A stretch of DNA of 64,000 nt from Anaeramoeba flamelloides (GCA_027625915.1 JANTQA010000063.1:2976001-3040000), one strand, 5' to 3'; positions 13,101-25,697 are shown, numbered from the stretch's first letter. Notes: generated by a model from the sequence alone, not told the origin. Made by a program: numbers and translations.

Positions 13101-16100
13101 ATTTCTACATTTACTAAAGGGTTAAAAATTGATAAAATTAGAATATTTTAATCAATATTACAATTTGAACCGTTAATAGGTTGCGTGGTAATTTATATAT
13201 TTATCTATAAAATGTGAGTATATATTTGACTTTTTACTAATATTTTCAATTGACCAGAAAAATTTATTTTCATGTGTTTATGAAAATTCTCAGGGTTTTA
13301 GGTTTTACAGTGAACTAAAAAATTTTTTTACATAATTTAGAAAATAGCAGTATTGGTGAGCCAAGTTAAAAATGGGGGGACGAATTTGGTACTCAAATAC
13401 TTTTTATAATTTAAAATTATTCATAAAACGGATTATAAAAAAAAAACGTATTAAATAGTTTAACTCTATTAATAAATATTTCAATTGACTAAACAAACTA
13501 ATTCGTTTAGAATTTTCATTTGGGCAAATTCCAAAATATAAAAAAAATTTCATACTTTTGACAAAAAATATTTTGTCATGTTTAAATCTAGAATGTTTAT
13601 ACTTCAAATATTTTCAAGATAAACAATTAGTTTGAGATAAAATAAATAAATATTTTGAGATCAAATAAACAACTAATTTGAGATAAAATAAACAATTAAT
13701 TTGAGATAAAATAAATAAATATTTTCGAAAAATCCTCATTATTAAAAAATAGTACATTTTCATTTTTAGGGCATATTATAATCTTTTTAATATATTTGTA
13801 ATTTTCCTTTTACCTTTTTTATATTTTTTCAAAATTTAAAATAATTCATTTAAATTTATTTATCCATTATTATTATTTCATCTATTATTTAATCAGGATC
13901 ATATTTTAAATCAGCAAAAATCAGGAATAGTTCGAAACATAAGTGAAATATATTTGCAAGATTATAGTATTTTAAATTGGGTTGATCGAAAATATCAAAA
14001 TCCTACACTCAGTAATTCCAAAAAAAAAAAAGCGTTTCCAATAAACAGGAATAAATTATTAAATTATGAAATTGATCAAGAAAAAACACAGAGTATTTTG
14101 GGTTCAAATATTTCTCTTGTATGGTATTTTTTGAACAGTGCAACACAGGAAAATCCCCAAGAGGATCCTAATAACAACCCAGAACAAAAACAAGATCAGG
14201 GTAAAAAAAAATTAAAAGGTGATAAAAAGAATGGAAAGGAATGTGTAGTTGATAATAAATTAAAAAAACAAGAAAGGGTGATAAATAAAAATGAAAAAAA
14301 AACGGATTCCAAAAAATATTTAGCAGTTGATCCCAAAATAAAAAATGGAAAAAACAATATTAAGGATGAGAAAAGCGAATCACCAAGTGAAATTAAAAAA
14401 AATCTATCCACGGATATCTTGGAAAGCTTTAAAAAATTAAACGAGACACCAAGGCAAGTTACACAAGAAGAAAAGGAGTTAATCAAAACGAATTCAATCA
14501 ATGTAAAAGTTCTTCAAACTGACATTAAAAATGAATTATTAAATAATCGATCAGAGGAGCTAATCGAAAATAATAAAAGTGTAAGAGAAGAATATTCGAT
14601 CCCCTTATTCCATTTATTAAATAAAATCAAACACGATAATTTATATTTTGATAATCGCCAGAACAAGCCTTTGTTTATGCAAACAAAAGTGCGAAAAATT
14701 ATTTTTCAACCAATGTCTCTTACAACAACTATTGGCGACTTGGAGCCCTTTTTTTGTTCTGCGTGTTTATATGATTGGAAGAAAAAAAAAAAGATCTCTG
14801 AAAATTATTATTTTGAATTAAATTCTTGGGGGTTTCCTGATTGGGTTGAATATAAAAATAAACAAAAGATGGCAAATAAAATAAGTTTATTTACCAAGGT
14901 TGAAAAGGCCATTTTTACCATTATAAATCCAACCCCTTCAATTATTTTATTTATCCGAATTGAGAAAATTTGCCAGGGGGGTTATGATCAGATAATACAA
15001 CCTTATTTGAAAAGCGGTACTAATTTTAATTCTACAGAAATTAGAAAAAAATTTAGATCAAATTTAAGTAATTCTTTAAAGAAATTTGGTTATTCAAAAA
15101 AGCAATCTTTTGCTTGTTCAATAATAAAATTATTTGACTCCAAATTAAATTTAATCCACACCAAATTTAAGGGATATGATCATAGCCAAATCATTAAAAG
15201 TAAAGGTCTAAATAGTAATAAGCAATTGTTTAATTTAATTAATTTGGAATTTAATATTGATGAATTTCCAAAACAAAAAACAATACCAGGTCATTTCTGT
15301 TATTTAATTCTGGATAGCAATGATGATAACGGCAATAATGACGAGTATGAGGATAATGATAATTATAATTATAATTATAACGATAAGAAGGAAAATGAAG
15401 AAGTAATTATTGATCCTAGTTTTAGAAAAGAAAGAATAAAAAAAAACAAAAATAATAATAAAGAATTCGATCTAAAACATAAGAAAAAAATAAATTCAGA
15501 TTCAAATTTAGATGTATGTTCAAATACGGACAATGATACGGGCATGGATACGGACACGGACACGGACACAGATATAACTACAGGTATCGATATAGATATA
15601 AATATAAATATAGATACAAAAACAAATACAAAAATAAATACCAACACAAATAAAAATACCAACATAAATAAAAATACAAACACAAATAAAAATAAAAATA
15701 AAAATACAAATACAAATAAAAATACAAATGTAAATATAAATCTCCAGTCACAAAAAAACAAAAAAAAAACTGATATAAAAATAAATATTGTTAAAAATAT
15801 TAATTCAAATGAGCATGAGAATCAAAATGAAAATAATAAAAAACATAAAAAATAAGGATAATAAAGAATTTCAAAATGAATTAAAAGTTGAAAATAAAAA
15901 ATTTTTTAGAAATAGTAAAAGAATAATACCAAATAAGAACAGAAATAAAATTGATTTTATTAAAATTCAAGGATTCCCAATAAAAAAAATCCAATTGCCC
16001 AATAATGATTTTGTTCATAATTTATATATTTATCCTAAAAAATTAATGAATTTTAAAAAAAAGGAAAAAAATAGAAATTTTTATATTAAAATTGAATATA

Positions 16101-19100
16101 AAAATGAAGATAATTTAAAAAAAAAGGGAATAGATTTAATTTATGGGAGACGTAGTGAAACAAAATTTTTAAATAAATTTTATACCAGTTTATTTTTGAA
16201 CGAAAAAAATCCAAAATTTTATAATGAAATAAAGATATGTTTACCAGGTATTTTAAATGAACGAGCACATTTATTATTTAGCATTTATAATCATAAAAGT
16301 ATTAAGGATAAAGGAAATGAGGGTACAAATAAGAAAAGGGCTATTGGCTATTCAATTTTACCAATTAACCAAGAAATTTTATTAAATAACAATCAAAAAT
16401 TTAATTTGAACATTTTTCCAACGTTAGCGAAAATGGATTATTATGATAAATTTTTGTGTTTAAATGAAAACATTAATATTAAAAACAAGCCTAGATTAAA
16501 AATTACGATTGATTTGATTAGTACTGTTTATCCAAAAAATGATTATCTACATGAACTCTTTAATAATTATATCCAATTAGAAAAAAATCCACAAATTGAT
16601 CGAAGGTTTTTAAAATCATTAAATTATTTAATTCAGAACGAGAATGACGATGATGATGATTATTATTATTATAATCATAGTAAAAATAAAAGCAATAATG
16701 TTGACAATTATAGAGACAGGAACGATTATCATAATATTAAAAATATTAATAATAAAATACCAATTAATATACAAATTTGTTATTTTAATTTAATTTTGGA
16801 AATTTTTTATAAAACTTTAGTATCTGGGAATGCAATGATTAAAATAAAAACCTTCATTATATTTTTGAAATTTTTAAATAACCTGTATCAAAAAAGAAAA
16901 TATATTTATAAATTGATTTTAAAGCCATATATTGATAATATTTTTAATTTCTATGAGAATGAAAATAGTGATTACTTTTTTGAAGAAATAGTTAATTTAT
17001 GGAATAGAACATTATTAAAGGAAAAATTGAGCCAAAATAAAAAGAAAAAGAGAAACCATTCAATCGCAAATGATGATAATGAAATGAAAAATGGAAATAT
17101 AAGGGAAAGGGGCAAAGAAAGTGAAATGGGGAAGAAGAAAAATAAAATTATTTACAAATCATATACTGTTAGATCTTGTAAATTTCTGTTTGCGTTAATT
17201 ACCAAGTCATTAACTGTTTATATAAATAAAAATATTAAAAATTATACAAGCAAACAATTTAATATTTTTTTTAAAAAAATATTTCTTGACGAATTGTTTA
17301 TATTAATTGACTTTTTCAGATTGCAAATTGAATTAAATTCAAATAATTCAATTAAATTCACCAAATATTTGAATAAATCTCTAGCATTTTTTTTAAAAGA
17401 TTTATTATTTATTGTAAACCCAACAAATGTTTTTTTAATAATAAAAAATTATTTTAAAAATTTGCATTTTCCTAACCAATCATTGATTGTATTAACAGAA
17501 TTGAAATATCAATTTTTACAAATAATTATCGATAATGAAAATTATTTAATATTAAACAAACCATTTTTATATGATATTAGTCAAAATAAAAATATTTTTA
17601 AATTTCTATGCAAAAAACATTTTTTTGTTGGTTTAATTATTAAAGATCTCAAAAGAACTTTTAAAAATTTTGAAAATGAAGAAATACAACCTTTTTTAAA
17701 AATAATTTTTAAATTAATAATGAATCTTTTAATTAAACATGAAATTGATAATAAATATTTTAAAAATAATGATAATGGTAATGGTAATAATGGTAATGAT
17801 AATGATAATTCAAAATTAAAATCTCAAATAATCTCAATGTATTTTCCTTTAATAATTATATTAATTGATAATTATAAAAAAATTAAAAATTATTCTTTTG
17901 TTAATCAAAGAAAAATATTAATTAATTATTTTTTTATTTTAAAATATTTAAATAGGAACTATTTTTTTGATTGGTGGAATCAAACTAATATAAGAAGAAA
18001 ATTTAATTTTTTCAAAATTTTATTTCTATCAGTTAATATTTTTGAATATTTTGGTAAAAAAAAAATTCTTAAACTTTCAAAATTAAAAAAAAGTAAATAT
18101 ATTAACTTGGAAAATAAAAAAAATGAATTTGATTTCAAAGATGATCTTAATAAGAAAAAAATAATCGAGGTTAATAACAATAATAATTTAACAAGTAAAG
18201 ATAATAACAGTAATAATGATAATGTGAATGTTAATAATAGGAATAAGAATGATAACTCCAATAACAATATTAGTAGTAGTGGTAGTAGTTTTAATAACAA
18301 TAATGGTAATGGTAATGGTAATGTTAATATTGTTAATAATGGGGAAGAGGGCGAGGAAGGTGAGGAAACAGTGATTAAAGAAGATAAAAATATTAGCTTA
18401 CCAATTAATTCAGATATTAATAGGATTGATCGGATTAATAGAATTAAAAAAATTAAAAAAATCACAAAATTATCTAAAAATAATTTATTAAAAAGTGGCA
18501 GTACTGGTAGTTTAATAGAAAAAAAGACTCCAAATAAATTAAAACATAAATCAATTAATAAGAATATCAGTGATAATAATTCGGTAAATAATCGATCAAA
18601 AAATAAAACGATAAAAAGAAATAGCCTAAAGAACTTATCGCCTATACCAATTAAAAAGATATTGAAATTAACAAATATTTCCCCGTTAAAAATTAATAAA
18701 AAAAGATATAAATTATATAATCTAGAAACGGAAAGGCAACTATCAATCCAAATAAATTTAATAATTATTTCAATTTTAGAAGATATGTTGATCAAATTAG
18801 AACCAAATTTGCATAAGGATAATATCTTGGGAGAAAAAACAAATTTTCAAAAGATTTTTGAATTATTTATCTTAATTTTAAATAAAAATAATAGTTATTT
18901 AATAATTAACTATTTATTAAAATCGTTAATTTTTTTAATAGATAATTTTCCAAATAAAATATTTTTACAAGAAAATAATTTATTGGGTGAGCTATGTAGA
19001 TCCATTTTCCCAAAAATTCTGTACCATAATAAGCAAACTAGAAGTTTGGCAAATACTTTTTTGTTTTATTTGATTTCGAAAAATTACGAAATGACAAAGG

Positions 19101-20932
19101 ATCTATCAAAAATACAAATTCAATTGAGTACCGCTTTAAACACCTTTGTAGACAATTTAAATAAAAAGTATCAAAGAAATGAATTAGTATTTTTTAAAAA
19201 ATTCTTTGCTATTATTACCAATTTGTCAAAATCTCCAAAATATAATTTTCAAAATAATTCAAACTCTAATAATAATTCTCTTTTTAAAAATAATGCTAAG
19301 AATAAGAATAATAATAATAATGATGATAATGATAATTTATCTAGTAATCTTAATAAAAAAAAAAAAACAATTCTTGAAAAAAAAATCTTTTTGAAGCAAA
19401 TCGATCAATTAATTGGTCATTTATTGGGTATTTTGTTAGACTCGTTAAAGGTTTATGATTATAAATCAGATCCGGAAATGCACGCTGATTTATTATTAAG
19501 AATTGCCAATGGTTATAAAAAAACACCAAGTATTAGATTCGATTGGTTGACGAAATTAGAAATGTTAATGTTAAAACAAAACAATTATGGTGAAGCTGCG
19601 GTAATAATGATACACAAATGTGCAATGATTTCAGAATATTTAAAAATAATTTCTCCCAATTCTAAATGGCTGCCCCAAAATGGTGCTTTAGCCTTTATAG
19701 ATATAGTTCCATCTGTGGTTGAAGAGTGCTATCTGTCTGGTGGCAATCTTAATTGTGATGAAAAGCGAGATCGTGATAGCAACAGCAATAGCACTCGTCA
19801 TAAAAGGGGGGAATTTTTACCAGATTTCAATTTTATTGATCCACAATATTTTTCAATTCAGGGGTTAATTGATTGTTTGCAAGTTGCGATCAAATATTTA
19901 CGAAAATGCAATTGGATTGAAATGTCAAGTGATGTGTATGAAATCCTTTTAAAAATTTATAAATATAAAAAGGATTTTAGAAAAATCTCACAGTCCTTTA
20001 TTTATTTAAGAAATGATTATGATTTGTTAATTAAAGAAATGTTTGATTTTCCTAGAACGTTTGGCCACTACTATAGAGTGGCATTTTTTGGAGAGAGGTT
20101 TGGAGAGAATAACATTGTGGAGTTTGTTTATAAGTGTAAACCAGAAATCTTGATTTTTGATTTAAAGCCAATGTTAAAAAAAACCTTTTCGCAAATAATT
20201 GGGATTAAAAAAATAATCTTTTTAGAATCTTTGAAAAATGTGGAGGTAAATAAATTTGATCAAAATAATTGTTACATTTTATTAACATCAGTAAAGCCAT
20301 ACTTTACAGAAAAGGAAAGTAAAAATAGAGTAACCACCTTTGAAAAAATGAATAAAGTGAATAAATTTTACTATGAAAATTATTATTCGTTGTCAGGCGA
20401 TAAGAAAATGTCAGAAAATGTTGATGATTGCTGTAGACTGAAGACCATTTTAACCACAGAACATTATTTCCCCTATATGAAAACTAGATCGAAAGTTATT
20501 AAAAAGGAAATAATTGATTTGTCGCCCATACAAGTTGCCATCGAGGATATTAAAAAAAAGACAATGCAATTTGAAATGGAATTAAATAAAATCGATATTA
20601 GAATGAATAATTTGCAAAGCTTGTTGATGGGTACCTTGTTAACTCAAGTAAATGTCGGGCCTTTGGAATATGCTAACGTTTTCTTAAAAAACCCTCAGAA
20701 GTTCACTGAAAGTGGCATCAAAAATTTGCAAATATCTTTTATCAGATTCCTTATTTGTTTAAGAACAGCACTTGACCAGCACTCTTTTAAATTGGGATAC
20801 CTTCATAACGAATTGCAAGATAAATTAGAAGAAGGGTTCCAAAAGTTTAATCAAATCGTTAATCAAAGCGATATCCTTATCAATAAAATCTATCCTAATT
20901 TGATCGTCGATGAGGATTTGGAAGAAAATTAA
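10120..20932 (+). CDS. DOCK-family guanine nucleotide exchange factor, zizimin-like
   Basis: Proposed exons are 10120-10326, 13897-15789 and 15857-20932 (2391 residues). DOCK proteins activate Rac/Cdc42-type GTPases. Exon 1 encodes a start resembling the DOCK-C/D N-terminus (IIKDPFYKRLFLPKKSFEI...FDSPIP). Exon 2 continues with IVRNISEIYLQDYSILN, corresponding to the family's 'VRxCIxxYTxDW' segment, and with DLEPFFCSACLYDWKKKKK...YYFELN near residue 350. The DHR1/C2 domain (NLYIYPKKLMN...NEIKICLPGIL...AIGYSILPI) spans about 750-930. Asn-rich linkers and helical repeats follow. The catalytic DHR2 spans about 1905-2385, including TLLTQVNVGPLEYANVFL where this family places its nucleotide-sensor region. 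Intron 1 (3570 nt, GTATTA...ATCAG) has matching phase 0 ends. The exon 2 to exon 3 step is either a 67-nt intron or a sequence error. Substrate specificity cannot be read here. Confidence 0.85.
10327..13896 (+). other. Large first intron of the DOCK gene
   Basis: Proposed 3570-nt intron with donor GTATTA after CCT and acceptor TTTAATCAG. Both ends are phase 0, and the joined protein matches the DOCK N-terminus without a gap. The frame of exon 1 stays open for 52 codons past the donor (to 10482), but that stretch is Phe-rich then Lys-rich and matches no DOCK segment. The intron contains the inverted-repeat element at 11666-13311. The rest (10330-11665 and 13312-13896) holds nothing I recognise. 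Confidence 0.65.
11666..13311. mobile_element. 1.65-kb DNA element with ~240-bp terminal inverted repeats
   Basis: The left end reads ACTGTAAAACCTAAAACCCT and the right end is its near-perfect inverse (AGGTTTTACAGT). The inverted match continues inward through cgcaacctattaacggttc and the stretch ttaaccctttagtaaatg to about 11915 on the left and 13075 on the right. A second inverted pair lies inside (tattcccgaaaatagctg at about 11927; its inverse near 12665). If the ends are CTGTAAAACC, the flanks are TGA on both sides, consistent with a 3-bp target duplication. No transposase frame was seen, so it is non-autonomous. The superfamily is unresolved; a 3-bp duplication would suit CACTA or PIF/Harbinger. 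It lies inside the proposed DOCK intron 1. Confidence 0.72.
15535..15735 (+). repeat. In-frame degenerate hexanucleotide repeat in DOCK
   Basis: The run gatacggacacggacacaga... then aatacaaatacaaaaataa... encodes about 33 [D/N/K]-[T/I] dipeptides, at roughly residues 616-682 of the DOCK protein. The period of six bases and gradual change from GAY-ACR to AAT-AYA suggest a decaying coding minisatellite between the N-terminal region and DHR1. Confidence 0.75.
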
Positions 20933-21061
20933 TTATTAGTTTTATTTGATTATTGAATTAAGAGATAGTTTTATGTAAATAATTTCTCTTTTTTTTTTTT
21001 TTGTTTTTTATTTGTTTTTATTATTTTGATTTTTTTAAATTAAATAAAATCAGTAAAGTCA

Positions 21062-21183
21062 TTTTAAAAAAGTGTTATCAATTTTTTTTTTTAATAAATG
21101 TAACGAAAATAGGAATATTACAGTTTGGCATCTATTTTTTTAGATTCTTTTGAAAAAATTTTTGTCAAACTTTTTTAAAGTGA
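21062..21183. mobile_element. Small MITE, family D copy
   Basis: A ~120-bp inverted-repeat unit. The left end is cattttaaaaaagtgttatc; the right end carries the inverse (caaacttttttaaagtgac). Related units lie at about 43226-43345 and at several places in 52560-54960. The unit has no coding capacity. Confidence 0.45.
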
Positions 21184-21699
21184 CTAATGTTGTTGGTAGT
21201 TTTTTTATTTGTTTTTTTACTTGGAAGTTATTTCCAAAAAAGTTAATTTTTTTTTTTTTTTTTTCATTTCAACCAATATTCTCTTTAAAAGTATGTCGAT
21301 TCTTTAAGTGGTAATATAAAATTAAGAGGTATATTAATACTCGTTGTATAGGCACCTATTGTGGTGTATTTGAAAATATGTTCATTAAAATATTTTGAAA
21401 ACAATAAATAAAAAAAATAAAACTTATTTTTTTGAGGAAACAAGTCACGGCCAATTTCAATAAAAAATAAATATAAACCATTTTTTAAACAATATAATAC
21501 ATTTATTATTTTTCCATTTATTAGAAATTTTTATCAAGATTAAATTTTAAAGGAAACATGTTTTTGATCAAAAAGAATAAAATAAAAACGGGTTTTCTTT
21601 TTCGAAAATAATTCTTAAAAAACTTTGAATATATATAAATTTTTTTTAATTATTTTGTTAAGGGATTAGTGTTACCCTAGATTTCACTATAATCAAAGA

Positions 21700-23520
21700 T
21701 TTTGTAATGAGTGTTTATTATATCAGTGCACCATGGCTCAAATATCTATAAAAAATCTATTATAAATATTGTTGTACAATAAATTATTACATTTTTTACT
21801 AAAGATCACAATTAAAAATTTGAATTTTGGAAAGTTTTTTTTTTAATTCCTTTTCCAAATCAAAAAAATAGAAGCCTAAAAAATAATAGTATTCCAGTAT
21901 TTTAATATTCATATGTAGAACTTTTCAAAGTAACTATTTTTTTTTTTAAATTTTTAATTTCAAAGATTAACTCGACAATAGTAAACATAAAAAAAAACCC
22001 AAAGGCTGGTTATTTTTGTTTAAATGTTTAGCTAGATAATTTTAACATTAATATATTTCCAATATTCCAGAAATAAACCCCTTTTCAAACAAAAGGACAC
22101 GCTTTCTAAATCATCAATATTGTTGAATTTGAGTATCAATAAGATAATTACTTATTGGTGATTTTCATTTTATTTATTCTTTTTTTATTTTTTTATTTTA
22201 GTATATTGAACAGATGGAAAATGAAAAAAAAAAAATACAAGAAGAAACCAATTTGGAAATAATCTGACAGTATTAAAATGGAAACAGTTTAAGTTTGGTT
22301 TCGAATGGGCAAGATATAGGAATTAAGAATGATATTTTTTGGATTGACGTATGGAACAAATAAAAAAGAAAACAAAGAAAAAAAACAATTCTAAAATAAT
22401 AACCAGATGAATTGCCGCTTTATATTTTTCAATGTGACTTTACACGTCAAAATTTTGTTCTTAAAGAGTTATCAATAAAAGGTAAAGGAATTTTTCCCAA
22501 TTCACAGTGTTCAATGGTTTTTATTGATTTTGTATTTTTTTTTTCCTTCCTACAATTTACAAATGATATTTCTCATTTTTAATAAAAGGGCACATCAATT
22601 TTAAAAATTGATTTTTAATTTTTATTGTTTTGTTTTATTGAGTTTTAAATATTTAAATGGTTTTTTTTATGTTTTAAAGAACTTCTTATATTTTAGAAGA
22701 ATACTACAATTAATTTGATTCAATTATGAATAATTCTTGAAATTTTATGTGCCCTTTTAAACGAAAAGGAGTAAAACTTGTGTGTGTTATCTCCTTTTTG
22801 TTTTTCAATATTTTCCCTTTCTAAAATTTATAATTTAAATATTTATGTATTATTTCGATGAATAAAAGGGGAGGAACAATACAATACGTATTTTCACAGA
22901 GTCATAGACATGGGGAAATATGATTAATAATTAACTTTTTTTTATTTTGTAAAAATGGGGAATATTGAAAACGTGAGGAGATAACTTTCTTTTCTACTAT
23001 TGAGGGTACTTTTAAAAGGCACCTTACTCGATTTATTATTTTTTTTTGTAAAAATTGAGTAAAAGTGCCAAATGAAGTTAATATTCTCCTGTGTGGGGTA
23101 AAAGGGGAAGATATAAACCAATTATTTTACAATTGGATATTTTTCAAATTTTTCTTTTTTTCTCAGGTTGATAAGTCAAAAAAATCTATTCTTTAATTAT
23201 TTAATTTTTTACAAAAATTAAATTTTTTCACTATTAATCTACATTTCACCACAAATTTAAGAAAGATATTTTGCAACTTTGGAGTCTGAGTATTGATAAT
23301 TCAACCTATAAATGTGTGGAGAAAAGTAAATTTTTTTTTTTAATTGTTGAATTTTTTACTAATACAAAGGATCATTTTTAATTGATGAGATCAACAAATA
23401 ATACTTCTTGATTCAGTGATTTTTTAGAGAAATTTGAGCTATGGCTCACTAATGTGATTTACATCCAATAATAACATACTTTAATCTTAGTCTTCTCCTT
23501 AGTAGATGTTAACCCCATAA
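21700..23520. repeat. Dispersed repeat G, copy 1 (interrupted)
   Basis: The stretches at about 21720-22070 and 23200-23520 are similar to 28190-28560 and 28600-29470. Shared words include ttgatgagatcaacaaata, tactttaatctt-a/g-gt and (c)cagtattt. In copy 1 the two blocks are separated by about 1.1 kb that copy 2 lacks. Part of that insert (22075-22790) recurs at 50745-51430, so a younger repeat probably inserted here. The family is unknown. Confidence 0.5.
22075..22790 (+). repeat. Dispersed repeat F, copy 1
   Basis: Same-orientation match to 50745-51430. Shared blocks include taattacttattggtgattt, gaagaaaccaatttggaaat, aaaatggaaacagtttaag and ccagatgaattgc. Several frames read protein-like for 15-30 residues in this copy but not consistently in both. 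It may be decayed transposon coding sequence. The family was not recognised. Confidence 0.55.
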
Positions 23521-23808
23521 AGAAATTAAATTAATATTTATAGTAGTGAAAATAAGAACGGTCATGAAAAAAATCTCAGACACAATTGTTAATTGTGGGT
23601 ATTAGGAAAATTCATCTGTAATTTCTTTTATTTAAAAACAAACCCTTTTTTTGAATTATCAAACGTTTAAAATTATAACTCGGTAACTTATTAGAATGAT
23701 GATTAGCGAACTTGTACTTGTTCAAAACACTTTTCAATCAATCAAAAAAATAGAAAAAAAAACTATCATTATCCAAACTCTTATAAACCTCTATAAAACC
23801 CAACACTG

Positions 23809-24710
23809 CACTACAAGGAAAATTTTTTCAAAAAAAAAACTCTAAATTTTGTATTTTTGAAATACACTCATATAATAAACATTATTATATATAACAATTT
23901 TCAATGAGGTTTACAACTTTAATAGATATTAATAGGAATTGAAAAAAAAATGAAATTTTTTCAGTAATATTTTTTTCATTTTTAATTGTAAAATTTTTGA
24001 ATTTTTTAATTGACTTAGTAGAGAGATAATTTTCAAGTATTTTTTTAATAGTATAAAAGGAAACATATTTTTAAATTTGAAAATACAGTCAGTTTCGTTT
24101 TTAAGACACAAACTTTCAACGAAATTTAGGGCACAAAAAAATCTCAAATTAAGGCACAATTTTTTAGAATTTTAATTTTCACAAATTATTTTACTAGAAT
24201 TTGAAATCATGTGCCTTAATTTGAGATTTTTTTTGTGCCTTAAATTTCGTAGAAATTTTATGCCTTAAAAACGAAACTGACTATAGTACAAAATATTTCA
24301 ATCAAAAGATATTGCTAAATTAAATTGAAAATATGATTTTTTATCTGTTTTTGGAATATTTTTTATGATTTTATTTTTTTCCATGTTTGAGTTTTTATAT
24401 ACGTTCCCGATTGTTTTCTGCAAATTGCTTTAACATTTATTCGTTTTTCAATCTTAATGTTCAATCAAAAATTAATTCATTTCAACTTTTTCCAATATAA
24501 AAATACCCCAAATATAGGTGTTTTTTTCAAAAGTCGGTATTTATGAAAAGAGGGGTATTCAGATTTTCATGAGTTTAATAGCTATCCTTTTTTTATTATA
24601 TAAAATTATGATAACTTTGAAAAAATAATTTATAAAAGAAGTATAACTTAAATCCAAATGTATAGTTTTGGCTAACTTTAATTTTAGGTATTTAAATTTT
24701 CCTTGTAGTG
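23809..24710. mobile_element. CACTA-like non-autonomous DNA transposon, copy 1
   Basis: The ends are CACTACAAGGAAAATTT and its inverse AAATTTTCCTTGTAGTG. This closely resembles the CACTACAAGAAAA ends of plant En/Spm (CACTA) elements. The flanking trinucleotides are ctg and ttg, so a 3-bp target duplication is possible with one mismatch. The element is 902 bp long, of which about 200 bp is a MITE inserted inside (24086-24283). A second copy without that MITE lies at 57110-57810 and matches along its whole length, which defines the body at about 0.7 kb. There is no transposase. Confidence 0.7.
24086..24283. mobile_element. MITE family A, best copy (Tc1/mariner-like)
   Basis: A ~198-bp palindromic unit with ends CAGTCAGTTTCGTTTTTAAG and (inverse) CTTAAAAACGAAACTGACT. 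It is flanked by TA on both sides (24084-24085 and 24284-24285), the target duplication of Tc1/mariner. The copy at 57110-57810 of the surrounding element lacks it and gives an almost clean empty site. Arms are long (about 75 bp) with a short A/T-rich loop. Confidence 0.8.
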
Positions 24711-25697
24711 TTGTAGTGAATTGTTTTAAAAAAAATTTGATTTACTTTTGTTATCAAACAATTACTTGAGTATTCTAGATACACCTTACTTTGATGAACT
24801 TTAGTTAGGTTTATCACTAGAAGACTCATAAAAAAATTGGTTATATATCAAAAGGATTTGATTTTAAATAAAAAATTTTACACAATAATTTTCCAAATAT
24901 TCACAATTAAAAATCTTATTCAGGATTATTTTCATGTCCATTATTCTTTTCAAATCAAGACTTATTGTGTATAATCTATTTTTAATTACTTTGATTTTTT
25001 ATTTTTTAGCCTTCAAGAATCAATAATTGTGAAATTTCATTTGTTTTATGGGTATTATGAAGTCAATGGGGATTAATATAATACCAGTTATTTTTTTTCT
25101 ATTTCCCCCTTAGATTCAAAATTAAAAATGATAATCACCAATTTTCTATCAATTTCAATTGAGTTTTTCCAAAAAAAATCTTTTCTTTCCCTTCAATTAG
25201 GAAATTATATTTAAATTGAAAGGTGTTGTAAACAAAAAATTCTCATAAAATGTGTTACAATTAAAGCAAACAACAAAAAATAATTGATAATTGTTAAAAC
25301 AGACCAAAATATAAATAATTTTCACTTCCTTTTCCATTTCCTTTTTCAAATTAAGATCTCAAGATAGTAGGTTGTTGTTTATTCTCTATTTGAAAAAGGA
25401 AAAATGATTATGAAGGGAAAATTTTCCCCTTTAACTTTCAATTACCAATTTAACTGAGAAATTCCTTATTTTAATGCATATTTTCAAAATAACAAAAGAA
25501 GTAAAACTTATTTTTAGATAATTTGCAATCATAATTTCATTTTTTTCTCCTTCTCAAAAATTAAACATACAAATGTAAATTTTTTTTTTATTTATTTTTT
25601 TTTTTTTTTATTAATTTTTTTATTGAATAATTTTTTTCTTCTTTTTGCTTTTGTCTTATCATTCGAAAACTTGGAATTAAATTTATTGAATAGACAA

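Larger units (their letters stand above)
20933..25697. other. Repeat-mosaic spacer between DOCK and calmodulin
   Basis: No gene was recognised. It contains a small MITE (21062-21183), a long dispersed repeat (about 21700-22070 and 23200-23520) split by another repeat (22075-22790), and the CACTA-like element at 23809-24710. From 24711 to the calmodulin start I see only A/T-rich DNA with weak similarity to 8505-8610 around 24840-24930. Confidence 0.55.

Noticed and set aside
17980-18795. 271-codon - strand frame inside DOCK
   Set aside because: It is antisense to the Asn/Lys-rich linker. The Leu/Ile/Ser-rich product is a composition artefact.
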